Assembly (NCBI RefSeq): GCF_016894385.1
Contig: NZ_CP069812.1
Span: 3,224,001-3,288,000 of the forward strand
Direction: 5' to 3'
From: Cupriavidus oxalaticus
Lineage (GTDB): Bacteria; Pseudomonadota; Gammaproteobacteria; Burkholderiales; Burkholderiaceae
Length of the DNA stretch: 64,000 nucleotides
The position numbers and the translations under genes were made by a program. The notes below the pieces were generated by a model. That model was not told where the DNA came from, did not search any database, and worked only from the letters and a program-made list of their open reading frames with translations. Below are positions 26,826 through 35,245 of this stretch, one piece after another; position 1 is the stretch's first letter, and every line of letters begins with the position of its first letter.

Positions 26826-28931
26826 TTACATCCGGTACCGCAGCGTCGCCATCACGCTGCGCGGGGCACCCGGCATGTTCAGGTTGGGGCTGGTGCCATG
26901 CGCCGACACGATGTAGCCCTTGTCGAACAGGTTGTACAGGTTCAGCTGCGCCTCGAAGGCGCCGCGGCGGTACCAGGCCATGGCGTCAGCGGTGACGTAG
27001 CCGGGCAGCGTCACGGTGTTGAGCGGATCGGCATAGCGCGCGCCCACCAGGTTGAGGCCGGCGCCCACGCCGAAGCCGTGGCCCAGGTCCTTGGTCACCC
27101 ACGCGTTGCCCGAATGGCGCGGCGTGATGGTGGCGCGCTTGCCCTGCAGCGCGGCGGTGGACTTGGTGATGGTGGCATCCAGGTAGGCGTAGCCGGCCAG
27201 CACGCGCCAGCCGCTGCCCAGCTCGGCCGCGCCGGAGATCTCGACGCCGTCGGTGCGCTGCTCGCCGATCGGCAGCAGTGCCGTGTTGGTGGCGTTGGCC
27301 ACCTTGATATTGCTGCGCTCCAGGCGGAACACCGAGATCGTGGTGCTGGCCTTGCCGTTCAGCCAGTCGTACTTGGCGCCGACTTCGGTGTTGTTGGTGG
27401 TCTCGGGCGCCAGGTCGGCGTTGTTCGCCGCCAGTGCAAAGGCCTCGCCCGACGGCTGGAACGACTTGCTCCACGACACGTAATACGACTGCGCCTTCGA
27501 CGGCTGCCACACCAGGCCGGCGCGCGGGCTCCAGGCGGTGTCGGTGCGCGACAGGTCGCGCTGGCCGGCGATCCGGTTCCTGGTCTCCTGCTGGAAGTTG
27601 TCGTAGCGCACCCCGACCAGCGCCTTCCACTGCTCGCTGAACTTGATCATGTCCTGGGTGTAAAACGCCAGGGTGTCGAACACGCCGAGGTTCGAGGTGG
27701 TCGGATTGCCCGGCGCCTTCAGCGCCAGCGTCGGCAGCACCGGGTTGAACAGGTCGAACGTGCCCGGCACCGGCTTGGTGTTGTTGACCTGGTCCTTGTT
27801 TTGTTGCCCGATCTCCATGCCGTACAGGATCTCGTGCTCCATGCCCAGGAAGGTCGCCTTCTGGATCAGGTCGGTCTGGTTGAACCAGCCATGTTCCTCG
27901 CGGCGGACATTGCCGTGGTTCATGGTCAGCGTGCGCGCCGCTTCGTTGACGGTGCTGGTCAGCGTGTTGTTGCGGTCCAGCGAGTAGTGGTAATAGCGCG
28001 TGGCGTTGCGGATCGACCAGTTCTGGTTGAAGCGGTGGTTGATCGTGGCGGTGCCGGAGAACACGCGCGACTGCGAGTAGTCGGCATCGCGCGCGTTGGC
28101 GGCGCCGTAGTAGCGCGAGGCCGGCACCTCGACGGGGCGGCCCTGGTAGGCCGGGATGCCGAAGTCGGTGACGCGGCGGTCTTCCAGGTAGTCGGCCTGG
28201 AACAGCACGGTGGTCTCCGGCGCCACGCGCAGCTCGAGCGACGGCGCGATCGCCTTGCGGTCCAGGAACTGTTGCGAGCGATAGCTGTTGGCCTTCTCCA
28301 CGGCGCCGGTGATGCGGAACGCGGCGGCGCCATCGGCGAACACGCGGCCGACGTCGGCCTCGGCGCGGCGGTCGGCCCACATGCCGTAGCTCAGCGCGAA
28401 GTCGGTGACGTCGATGCCTGGCTTCTTGCTGACGCGGTTGATCAGGCCGCCGGCCGAGCCGCGCCCGTACAGCACCGCCGCCGGGCCCTTGACCACTTCG
28501 ACGCGGTCCACGTTGGACAGGTCGCGGAAGTACAGCGCGTCGTCGCGGATGCCATCGACGAACTGGTCGGCGATCGCGGTGAAGCCGCGGATCGAGACCT
28601 GGTCGCGCTGACCGTCGCCATGCGAGAACGACACGCCGGGAACGTTCTTCAGCGCGTCCTGCATCGACGTGGCGTGCTGGTCGCGCATCACCTCGGCAGT
28701 GACCACGTTGACGGTCTGCGGGACGTCGCGCAGCGGCGCTTCGGTCTTGGTCGCGCTGACCGCGTTGGGCGGGTTATAGCCGGCGCCCAGTTCCCGGCTG
28801 ACGTCGGCCTTGACGGTGACCTCAGGCAACTGCGCCGCTGCGGGCGGTGTCGCCTGCGACCAGGCTGCCATCGGCTGAAAGACGAAAGTCCCTGCCAACG
28901 CGGCGCAGATCGGGTGAAGTTTTGCTCTCAT
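26826..28931 (-). CDS. TonB-dependent siderophore receptor
   Basis: An outer-membrane receptor that imports ferric siderophores using TonB energy. From the ATG at 28931 the protein is 701 residues: signal peptide (MRAKLHPICAALAGTF ... AWSQA), a TonB-box-like segment (LPEVTVKAD), then the plug domain (DVPQTVNVVTAEVMRDQ, VSIRGFTAIADQFVDGI, VEVVKGPAAVLYGRGSAGGLINRVSKKP). A 22-strand barrel follows, ending in the aromatic/hydrophobic RYRM. It resembles catecholate receptors of the Fiu type. A further-upstream TTG at 28979 is ruled out because the predicted transcript starts after it. A promoter with an adjoining Fur-box-like sequence lies upstream. Confidence 0.93.
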   Translation of the reverse strand: MRAKLHPICAALAGTFVFQPMAAWSQATPPAAAQLPEVTVKADVSRELGAGYNPPNAVSATKTEAPLRDVPQTVNVVTAEVMRDQHATSMQDALKNVPGVSFSHGDGQRDQVSIRGFTAIADQFVDGIRDDALYFRDLSNVDRVEVVKGPAAVLYGRGSAGGLINRVSKKPGIDVTDFALSYGMWADRRAEADVGRVFADGAAAFRITGAVEKANSYRSQQFLDRKAIAPSLELRVAPETTVLFQADYLEDRRVTDFGIPAYQGRPVEVPASRYYGAANARDADYSQSRVFSGTATINHRFNQNWSIRNATRYYHYSLDRNNTLTSTVNEAARTLTMNHGNVRREEHGWFNQTDLIQKATFLGMEHEILYGMEIGQQNKDQVNNTKPVPGTFDLFNPVLPTLALKAPGNPTTSNLGVFDTLAFYTQDMIKFSEQWKALVGVRYDNFQQETRNRIAGQRDLSRTDTAWSPRAGLVWQPSKAQSYYVSWSKSFQPSGEAFALAANNADLAPETTNNTEVGAKYDWLNGKASTTISVFRLERSNIKVANATNTALLPIGEQRTDGVEISGAAELGSGWRVLAGYAYLDATITKSTAALQGKRATITPRHSGNAWVTKDLGHGFGVGAGLNLVGARYADPLNTVTLPGYVTADAMAWYRRGAFEAQLNLYNLFDKGYIVSAHGTSPNLNMPGAPRSVMATLRYRM

Positions 28932-28971
28932 TTCGCTGTAATCGACTGTAATTTTTTTGAAAAAGCGACGT

Positions 28972-29027
28972 ATTATCAATTATGCAAATGAGAGGGTCAA
29001 CGAGACTACGAATTATTCTCATTCAAT
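28972..29027 (-). promoter_or_regulatory. receptor promoter with adjacent Fur-box-like site
   Basis: On the minus strand: -35 TTGACC (28995-29000), 17-base spacer, -10 GATAAT (28972-28977). Just upstream at 29009-29027 lies ATTGAATGAGAATAATTCG, which resembles a Fur box (TGAGAATAATT core). Iron repression of the receptor is therefore likely. Confidence 0.65.
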
Positions 29028-29097
29028 ATCAGGCAGCGTTGTTTTCCGATTGGCATTGACCGTGCGCAGTGCGCTGGCGTTTGACCTGTGGGCCGAC

Positions 29098-29979
29098 TCA
29101 GGCCAACTGCTCGGCGAGCACGTTGCGGGCTTCGGCAATGAAGGGCGATTGGCTACGGCGGGCGGGCAGCAGGAAGAACTCCGCGTCGGGCAGGCGCGGC
29201 AAGCCGAGCCGCGCGACCGTGCCGCCATCCAGCGGCGCGACACCTGGCCCGATCGCCGAGGCATTCAGGCAGGACAGCCCCAGCCCGGCTGCGAGCGCGA
29301 GATGCAGGCCCGCCACGCCCGAGGCCGAGTGCGCGATCTCGAAGGGCAGGCGCTTGCGCAGCAGCAGCTGAACCACGAACCGGTGCAGTGAGCAGGTGTC
29401 GGCCAGCAGCACCAGCGGCAGCGTGGCGGGCAAGGCGTCGGCCTCGCCGGAGGCCGCCACCCAGGCCAGCGGTTCGCGCCGCAGCACCGTGCCTCGCGTG
29501 CTCCTGCCTTGTGTGTCGCGGCCGCGCGGCAGGCGCATGCTCAGGCCGATATCGAAAGCATCCATCTCGGCGGCGGCATCGATCGCCGCACTCTTCATCA
29601 CCGTCACGTGCAGCCGCAGGTAGGGATAGCGTTCGCGCAGGCGCCGCAGCATGCCGGCGATTTCGCCCGGGCGGAAGTAGTCGGTGACGGCAAGCCGCAG
29701 CTCGCCTTCCAGCGCGTGCCCACGCAGCTCCTGCAGCGCCAGCTCGTTCAGCGCGAGGATGCGGCGCGCGTGCTCCAGCAGCCGCGCACCGGCCGGCGTC
29801 GGCACCGCGCCGTGCCGCCCGCGCGACAGCAGCGGCACGCCGGCGCGCTCTTCCAGCTTGCGCAACTGCTCGCTGACCGACGACTGCGACAGGAACAGCC
29901 GTGGCGCCGCGGCCGACAGGCTGCCGCTGTCGGCAACGGTGACGAAGGTGCGCAACTGGTCTGTTTCGAATCCACGCAT
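29098..29979 (-). CDS. LysR-family transcriptional regulator
   Basis: A 293-residue regulator with an N-terminal winged helix-turn-helix (LRTFVTVADSGSLSAAAPRLFLSQSSVSEQLRKLE, residues ~8-43) and a C-terminal effector-binding domain of the periplasmic-binding-protein fold. The ATG at 29979 (MRGFETDQLRTF) gives the usual short leader before the helix-turn-helix. It is divergent from a leader ORF and an aldo/keto reductase gene, across a perfect inverted repeat that is probably its operator. The effector is unknown. Confidence 0.9.
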   Translation of the reverse strand: MRGFETDQLRTFVTVADSGSLSAAAPRLFLSQSSVSEQLRKLEERAGVPLLSRGRHGAVPTPAGARLLEHARRILALNELALQELRGHALEGELRLAVTDYFRPGEIAGMLRRLRERYPYLRLHVTVMKSAAIDAAAEMDAFDIGLSMRLPRGRDTQGRSTRGTVLRREPLAWVAASGEADALPATLPLVLLADTCSLHRFVVQLLLRKRLPFEIAHSASGVAGLHLALAAGLGLSCLNASAIGPGVAPLDGGTVARLGLPRLPDAEFFLLPARRSQSPFIAEARNVLAEQLA

Positions 29980-30029
29980 GATGGGAGCTCCAGCAAAGGA
30001 TGGCAAAGGCGGCCGCACTTCCTTCGGCA

Positions 30030-30070
30030 TATCCGATGGATCGTATCGGATATTCCCGCTTATCCGATAC
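30030..30070. promoter_or_regulatory. probable LysR operator
   Basis: A perfect inverted repeat GTATCGGATA (30043-30052) - 8 bases - TATCCGATAC (30061-30070), with a third half-site TATCCGAT at 30030-30037. It lies in the divergent region, where LysR proteins normally bind both an autoregulatory and an activation site. Confidence 0.65.
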
Positions 30071-30123
30071 TACACCGCGCCCCTAACATGGCATCACCGA
30101 CCCACGAAACAAGGAGCCCAGCC

Positions 30124-30241
30124 ATGCCCCACATCGAAGCAATCGGGCGGCCCGCGCCTTGTACATTTGGTGCGTTGTTAGCTAGTGTGAGTGTGGTTGG
30201 GTGCCGCCGGCACCCCGCCCGGCCACCCTGGAATCCGACGC
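30124..30241 (+). other. leader reading frame without a stop, probable gene remnant
   Basis: An AAGGAG site seven bases before the ATG at 30124 starts a good translation signal reading MPHIEAIGRPAPCTFGALL. The frame loses any family look after ~12 codons and runs out of frame into the aldo/keto reductase. The short stretch 30160-30200 (TGTACATTTGGTGCGTTGTTAGC) is AT-richer than its surroundings. This looks like the start of the original LysR target gene joined by deletion to the reductase gene. Inference only. Confidence 0.35.
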
Positions 30242-31075
30242 ATGAAACAGATCACCCTGCCCGACGGCGAGCGCATTCCCGCGCTCGGCATGGGAACGTG
30301 GAACATGGGCGAGACTCCCGCCGCGCGCGCCGAAGAGATCGCCACGCTGAGGCTGGGCCTGGACCTGGGCCTGCGGCTGATCGATACCGCCGAGATGTAT
30401 GGCGAGGGCCAGTCCGAGGAAATGATCGGCGAGGCCCTGGCCGGGCGGCGCGACGAGGCCTTCCTGGTCAGCAAGGTCTATCCGTTCAACGCCAGCCGCC
30501 GCGGCACCGTGCAGGCGTGCGAGCGCAGCCTGCAGCGGCTGCGCACCGACCGCATCGACCTGTACCTGCTGCACTGGCGCGGCGGCGTGCCGCTGGAAGA
30601 GACCGTCGCCGCCATGCAGGCGCTGCAGCGCGACGGCAAGATCCGCCACTGGGGCGTCAGCAACCTGGACCTGGCGGACCTGCAGGAATTGTGGGACGCG
30701 CCCGGCGGCGACGGCATGGCCACCAACCAGCTGCTATATAACCTCGCCCGGCGCGGCATCGAATGGGACCTGCTGCCGTGGCTGCGCCAGCGCGGCATCC
30801 CGGTGATGGCCTATTCGCCGATCGAGCAGTCGCGGCTGCTGGGCAACCCGGGGCTGAAGCGCTTCGCGCGCGGGCACGGCATGACCGCGGCGCAGGCGGC
30901 GCTGGCCTGGCTGCTGGCGCAGGACGGCGTCATCGCCATTCCCAAGACCGGCCGGCGCGAGCGCCTGCAGGAGAATATCGGCGCGCTGTCGCACCCGTTG
31001 TCGGCGGTCCAGCTGGCCGAACTCGACCGCATCTTCCCGCCGCCGGACGGGCCGGGGGCGCTGGAGATGCTGTGA
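30242..31075 (+). CDS. aldo/keto reductase
   Basis: A 277-residue NADPH-dependent oxidoreductase of the TIM-barrel AKR family. The catalytic tetrad is visible: Asp and Tyr in LIDTAEMYGEG (residues ~45-55), Lys in FLVSKVYP and His in YLLHWRGG near residue 110. The NADP-binding end IPKTGRRERLQENIGAL is near residue 240. The ATG at 30242 (MKQITLPDGERIPALGMGTW) is the family start. The substrate is unknown. It lies downstream of the LysR operator and may now be expressed from it through the interrupted leader frame. Confidence 0.92.
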   Translation: MKQITLPDGERIPALGMGTWNMGETPAARAEEIATLRLGLDLGLRLIDTAEMYGEGQSEEMIGEALAGRRDEAFLVSKVYPFNASRRGTVQACERSLQRLRTDRIDLYLLHWRGGVPLEETVAAMQALQRDGKIRHWGVSNLDLADLQELWDAPGGDGMATNQLLYNLARRGIEWDLLPWLRQRGIPVMAYSPIEQSRLLGNPGLKRFARGHGMTAAQAALAWLLAQDGVIAIPKTGRRERLQENIGALSHPLSAVQLAELDRIFPPPDGPGALEML

Positions 31076-31094
31076 GCGCGCCCCTGGCGCGGCG

Positions 31095-31508
31095 TCAGTT
31101 CACGCGCGACGCGTAGCGTTGGTTCTCGACATAGCGCACCAGGTAGTTGCGCGCCTTGTCGCGGGTATCGGCAGTGACGCGCGCCGCCGCCTGGCGGGCG
31201 CTGTTCTTGCCGTGCGACGACGACATCTGTCCGTCCAGGTAGCTGCGGAAGGCGTCGTGCATGGCGTTCAGGTCAGACTGGCATGCGGCCAGCGCCGCAT
31301 TCGCCACGTCCTTCGACTGGCCCTTGGACGACAGGTTGTCGTCGGCCTTCTCCTTGACGCAATCCATGTATTTGGCGCGCAGCGACTGCCAGCCACTGCT
31401 GTCGGCGGTCGCCGCAGCGCTGGCGGTATCGCTGGCGGGTCCGGTCGAGGGCTGGGAAGCGCACGCGGCAAGGAAGGCCAGCGGCAGTGCGGTAAGAATT
31501 TTCTTCAT
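31095..31508 (-). CDS. small lipoprotein of unknown function
   Basis: A 137-residue lipoprotein. The signal MKKILTALPLAFLAACASQP has the lipobox LAAC at Cys 16. A Ser/Ala/Thr linker is followed by a helical domain with two cysteines (YMDCVKEKADD, ALAACQSDLNAMHDAFRSYL) that may form a disulfide, and a basic C-terminus (RNYLVRYVENQRYASRVN). No family is recognised. It stands alone, convergent with the aldo/keto reductase. Confidence 0.75.
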   Translation of the reverse strand: MKKILTALPLAFLAACASQPSTGPASDTASAAATADSSGWQSLRAKYMDCVKEKADDNLSSKGQSKDVANAALAACQSDLNAMHDAFRSYLDGQMSSSHGKNSARQAAARVTADTRDKARNYLVRYVENQRYASRVN

Positions 31509-31696
31509 GCCTTGATGATGCGATGCGGCGGTGCCGCATGGGTGCGTGGTCGTTTCGGGAGCCGTCAAACTGCCACGAATGCCTCGGCGAGGCTACCTTC
31601 GTCACAAATGGAAACGACTCGTCACCACGTGATCTTTTGTCCGAGTGCTTCTGGCGCCTATGCTTCAGAGACGACAACAACACCCAAGGAGATAAG

Positions 31697-32275
31697 ATGA
31701 AACGTCGAAACTTCCTGACCGCCAGCGCGGGCCTGGCCCTGGGCAGCCTGGCACTGGGTGCCTGCACCACCACTCCGCCCGACGCGCCGTCCGACAAGGC
31801 GGCACGGCGGCGCGAGCTCGACTCCGGCGTCGATGCCACGCTGTCGCGCCTCTATGGCTCGGTCAACGGCTCGCGTGAACTCGGCAATCGCGCGCGCGGC
31901 ATCCTGGTGTTCCCCAAGACGTTGTCGGCAGGCTTTATCGTCGGTGGCGAGTATGGCGACGGTGCGCTGCGCTCCGGCGGCGCCACGCGCGGCTACTACC
32001 GCCTGGTCTCCGGCTCGGTCGGCTGGCAGATCGGCGCGCAATCCAAGTCGGTGATCCTGATGTTCCTGACACAGGACGCGTACGACAAGTTCGTGCGCAG
32101 CTCAGGCTGGACTGCTGGTGTCGATGCTACCGTCGCACTGGCGACGGTCGGCGCCAGCGGCGTGCTCGACACCAACACCGCGCAGCAGCCGATCGTCGGT
32201 TTCGTGATGACCAACGCGGGGTTGATGGCGGGCCTGAGTCTCGAAGGCAGCAAGATCACCCGGCTCGACCTGTAA
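31697..32275 (+). CDS. YSC84/BPSL1445-type lipoprotein
   Basis: A 192-residue exported protein with a lipobox-like cysteine (LALGACTTT, Cys 23); the MKRRNFL start makes a Tat-like signal possible. The rest is the YSC84 (SYLF) domain: [54 protein letters not shown] and a [21 protein letters not shown] ending. In eukaryotes the domain binds phosphoinositides; in Burkholderia relatives it is an envelope antigen of unknown role. A good AAGGAGAT site precedes the ATG and a terminator follows. Confidence 0.87.
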   Translation: MKRRNFLTASAGLALGSLALGACTTTPPDAPSDKAARRRELDSGVDATLSRLYGSVNGSRELGNRARGILVFPKTLSAGFIVGGEYGDGALRSGGATRGYYRLVSGSVGWQIGAQSKSVILMFLTQDAYDKFVRSSGWTAGVDATVALATVGASGVLDTNTAQQPIVGFVMTNAGLMAGLSLEGSKITRLDL

Positions 32276-32295
32276 GCCTCGGGCGCGGGCTTGCG

Positions 32296-32330
32296 CCGCA
32301 CGGCTGGATGACCGTGCGGCGGCCGTTTTT
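32296..32330 (+). terminator. intrinsic terminator before rdgC
   Basis: An 8-bp perfect stem CCGCACGG / CCGTGCGG, 8-base loop, then CGGCCGTTTTT. Confidence 0.75.
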
Positions 32331-32381
32331 CGCGGCCACTTGCCGCGAGGGGATAGAATTCGTCCCTTTGGCCGAATTCTC

Positions 32382-33281
32382 ATGTGGTTCAAGAACCTGC
32401 AGGTCCATCGTTTCTCCGCTCCGTGGACGTCCGGCGCCGACGAAGTCGAAGCCAGCCTGGCGAAGCACGCCTTCTACCCCGGCACCAGCCTCGAAATGCA
32501 GACGCAGGGCTGGGCCTCGCCCCGTGACAACGGCCAGCTGGTCCACACCGTTGGCCGCCAGATGCTGCTGACGCTGCGCACCGAGAAGAAGCTGCTGCCG
32601 ACCACCGTGGTCAACCAGGTCACGCGCGCACGCGCCGCGGAGATCGAGGAACAGCAAGGCTACAAGCCGGGCCGCAAGCAGCTGAAGGAACTGAAGGAGC
32701 AGGTCACCGAGGAACTGCTGCCGCGCGCCTTCAGCATCCGCCGCGACACGCGCGTGTGGATCGACCCGGACAACGGCTGGCTGGCGATCGACGCCGCCGC
32801 CGCGGCCAAGGCCGACGAAGTGCGCGGCATGCTGTTCAAGGCGCTGGATCCGCTGCCGCTGGTCAACCTGCATGTCAACCAGTCGCCGGTGGCGGCGATG
32901 ACCGAATGGCTGGCCGGCGATGCCGCGCCGGGCGGTTTCACCGTCGACCAGGAAATCGAGCTGCAGTCCGGCAGCGAAAGCAAGGCCACCGTGCGCTACG
33001 TGCGCCACCCGCTTGATCCCGAAGACCTGCGCCGCCACATTGCCGCCGGCAAGCGCTGCACGCGCCTGGCGATGACCTGGAACGACCGCGTCTCGTTCGT
33101 GCTGACCGACGGGCTGGTGGTGAAGAAGGTTGCGCCGCTGGACGTGATCAAGGAACAGGCCGACGGCACCACGCATGACGAAGACGAGCGCTTCGATGCC
33201 GACTTTGCCATGATGGCCGGCGAGCTGTCGGGCCTGCTGGGCGACCTGACCGAAGCGCTGGGCGGCGAACGCAAGAGCTGA
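32382..33281 (+). CDS. rdgC: recombination-associated protein RdgC
   Basis: RdgC forms a ring around DNA and modulates RecA-dependent recombination. The 299-residue protein starts [15 protein letters not shown], close to the family start, and continues with [21 protein letters not shown], the helical segment [22 protein letters not shown] and ending [15 protein letters not shown]. The ATG at 32382 was chosen over the in-frame ATG at 32340. It follows the YSC84 gene's terminator and stands alone. Confidence 0.93.
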   Translation: MWFKNLQVHRFSAPWTSGADEVEASLAKHAFYPGTSLEMQTQGWASPRDNGQLVHTVGRQMLLTLRTEKKLLPTTVVNQVTRARAAEIEEQQGYKPGRKQLKELKEQVTEELLPRAFSIRRDTRVWIDPDNGWLAIDAAAAAKADEVRGMLFKALDPLPLVNLHVNQSPVAAMTEWLAGDAAPGGFTVDQEIELQSGSESKATVRYVRHPLDPEDLRRHIAAGKRCTRLAMTWNDRVSFVLTDGLVVKKVAPLDVIKEQADGTTHDEDERFDADFAMMAGELSGLLGDLTEALGGERKS

Positions 33282-33315
33282 GGCAGGCGGGCGCGCGCTG
33301 CCGCAGGCCGCCCCC

Positions 33316-33768
33316 TTACGCCAGTTTCGGCACCCAGTTCACCTTGGGGAAACGGCCGGCAAACCCGGCCGGCATCGGCACCACGGTCTTGCCGGCGTAG
33401 TCGAAGAACACGAAGCCAGACTTGGCCATGGCGATCAGCGCGCCGTCAGCCGGGCGCGTGATACGGAAGATGATGTCGCCGCCGTACTTGTTGAAGTCCA
33501 TCACGCCGACCTCGAACAGCAGCTGGTCGCGCGCGTGCGCTTCGTTGCGGTACACGGTCGCCAGATCCGTGACGATGATACCGAGCCCTTCCACCTGGTC
33601 GCCCTCGCTGCCGAATTCATAGAGGAAGCGGGCGCGCGCCTCGGAGATCATGGAGATCATCGAATCGTTGGCCAGGTGGTTGGCCGAGTTGATGTCGGTG
33701 ACGCGCACGGTCAGGTGGGTCGAATAGCAGAACTGGTCGTCGGGAAGGTCGAGCTGAAGACGGGCCAT
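33316..33768 (-). CDS. hotdog-fold thioesterase (4-hydroxybenzoyl-CoA thioesterase-like)
   Basis: A 150-residue acyl-CoA thioesterase-type protein. The ATG at 33768 gives MARLQLDLPDDQFCYSTHLT. The hotdog core has TDINSANHLANDSMISMISEARARFLYEFG near residue 28, which occupies the family's active-site helix (a YxxxxHxxN-type position replaced by NSANHLAND), and NEAHARDQLLFEVGVMDFNKYGGDIIFRI. The substrate is unknown. It is convergent with rdgC and just before the BatD-like gene on the same strand. Confidence 0.82.
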   Translation of the reverse strand: MARLQLDLPDDQFCYSTHLTVRVTDINSANHLANDSMISMISEARARFLYEFGSEGDQVEGLGIIVTDLATVYRNEAHARDQLLFEVGVMDFNKYGGDIIFRITRPADGALIAMAKSGFVFFDYAGKTVVPMPAGFAGRFPKVNWVPKLA

Positions 33769-33889
33769 GGCGGCATCGGGCAAAGTGGACAAGAAGCCGC
33801 CGCCAGGCGCGCAAGAGGTCACCCGATCCCGGGCAGGCTGGCGGCGAGGCGCCCATCATAGTCGATCCGCCCGGTTCGGCCAGCGAGGC

Positions 33890-35245
33890 TCAGGGATTGA
33901 GCGGCGGCAGGGCTGCAGGCGTGGCCCGATGCGCACGGACAGGCCGGTGTGGGGGGCCGTACTTCGGCAACAGGCCCGCAAGTTCGCTGCCGCTCCATTG
34001 CCCCGTGCCGGTGCCGGCGCCGAACAGGCGCCGTTCGAGTTCATCAACGGCGGACACCAGCGCCGCGTCGCCAGTGCCCGCCGCCCACTCCGACGGGGCC
34101 TTGCCCCACGCGGTGCGCGACCACACGCCCAGGGCGCGATAGGCTGCCGGCGCGTCGTTCGCGCGGCAGGCCTGCAGCAGCGCCGCGAGCCGCGCCTCGC
34201 TGCCGGCTGCCCTGGCGCTGCGCCGTGCCGCGAGCGCCCGGCGCAGGCGTGCCACGCGCGGCCGTACCCAATGCAGCAGCAGCCATGCCAGCAGCAATAC
34301 CAGGGCACCGCCGGCCGCCCACAGCCACAGGCGCCACACGGTGCCGCCCTCCCCGGGCAACGGCGCGGCGTGCGGGCCGGTCGGGGACAGTCCTGCGAGG
34401 TGCGGCGCGGCGGCCACGTCCACCTTCACCTCGGGCGCCTCCGATTCGCCCGGCTTGCGCGTGACCGGGTCGAACCATTCCACCTTGATCGCCGGCAGCG
34501 TATAGGTCCCGGCGTGCTCGAACACATAGGTGATGCGGTCCGTGCGGCTGCCGCCGGTGTTGCCCGCGCTGTCGTGCGCGGCATCGCTGAGTTGCGGATC
34601 GCCCGCGAACACGCGCACGCCGGCCGGCGCTTCCACCTTTGGCGGCCGGATCATCATGGCCTGCGTCTGCGGCGCGAACGTAGTGATGGTGCGCACCAGC
34701 GCGTCGCCGGCATGGATTTGCGCCTGCGGGCCGCTGACCGGGCGGTCGAAGCGCTGCGTGACGTTCAGGCGCGCCACCGGCAGCGTGGCAACGGCCGGCG
34801 CGCCGGCTGCGCCCGCGGCGCGGATCGTGGTGGCCGGCAGCGTCACGCTGCCCTGGCGCGGCTTGCCGTCGTCGCCGGAATAGGTGAAGACGATGGAGAC
34901 CTGCGGCAACTGGAAGTCACCGCCCTGCTCCGCGGCAAACAGGTAGGTCTTTCGGATGCCGGCGTAGCTGACGCCGTCGATGGTCTCGACCGTGTTCTGG
35001 CCGCGGTCGTCCGGCATGGTGACGATCGCGCCGGGCACCTGCAGCGTCGGAAAGACCGGCGCCGACAGGAAGAAGTTGGGCGCCAGTACCGTCACGTCGA
35101 TGCGGATCTGCTGGCCCGGCAGCACGGGCTGCTGTGCCGCCACATCGACGCGCACGACGGGATCGGCCGCCAGCGCGAGCGCGCTCGCCAGCCACAGCGC
35201 AAGGCCGGCGAGCCAGATGCCGAAGCCCCGACCCGCGCGCGTCAT
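33890..35245 (-). CDS. BatD-like membrane protein
   Basis: A 451-residue exported membrane protein, the last gene of the MoxR/Bat operon. It has a signal peptide (GIWLAGLALWLASALALA), repeated immunoglobulin-like periplasmic domains (VRVDVAAQQPVLPGQQIRIDVTV, YSGDDGKPRQGSVTLPATTI, FEHAGTYTLPAIKVEWFDP), a membrane helix (WLWAAGGALVLLLAWLLLHWV, residues ~318-338) and a cytoplasmic Ala/Arg-rich helical tail. BatD proteins act with BatA/B in aerotolerance or stress resistance, though the mechanism is unresolved. Its ATG overlaps the stop of the VWA-TPR gene (ATGA). Confidence 0.83.
   Translation of the reverse strand: MTRAGRGFGIWLAGLALWLASALALAADPVVRVDVAAQQPVLPGQQIRIDVTVLAPNFFLSAPVFPTLQVPGAIVTMPDDRGQNTVETIDGVSYAGIRKTYLFAAEQGGDFQLPQVSIVFTYSGDDGKPRQGSVTLPATTIRAAGAAGAPAVATLPVARLNVTQRFDRPVSGPQAQIHAGDALVRTITTFAPQTQAMMIRPPKVEAPAGVRVFAGDPQLSDAAHDSAGNTGGSRTDRITYVFEHAGTYTLPAIKVEWFDPVTRKPGESEAPEVKVDVAAAPHLAGLSPTGPHAAPLPGEGGTVWRLWLWAAGGALVLLLAWLLLHWVRPRVARLRRALAARRSARAAGSEARLAALLQACRANDAPAAYRALGVWSRTAWGKAPSEWAAGTGDAALVSAVDELERRLFGAGTGTGQWSGSELAGLLPKYGPPHRPVRAHRATPAALPPLNP

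Noticed and set aside
26898..28991. Long plus-strand frame opposite the siderophore receptor
   Set aside because: Antisense of a clear TonB-dependent receptor with signal peptide and plug motifs.
29941..29985. TTCGAATCC word resembling a tRNA T-loop
   Set aside because: It lies inside the LysR start region and no acceptor, D or anticodon stems can be built around it; no tRNA or rRNA gene was seen anywhere in the window.
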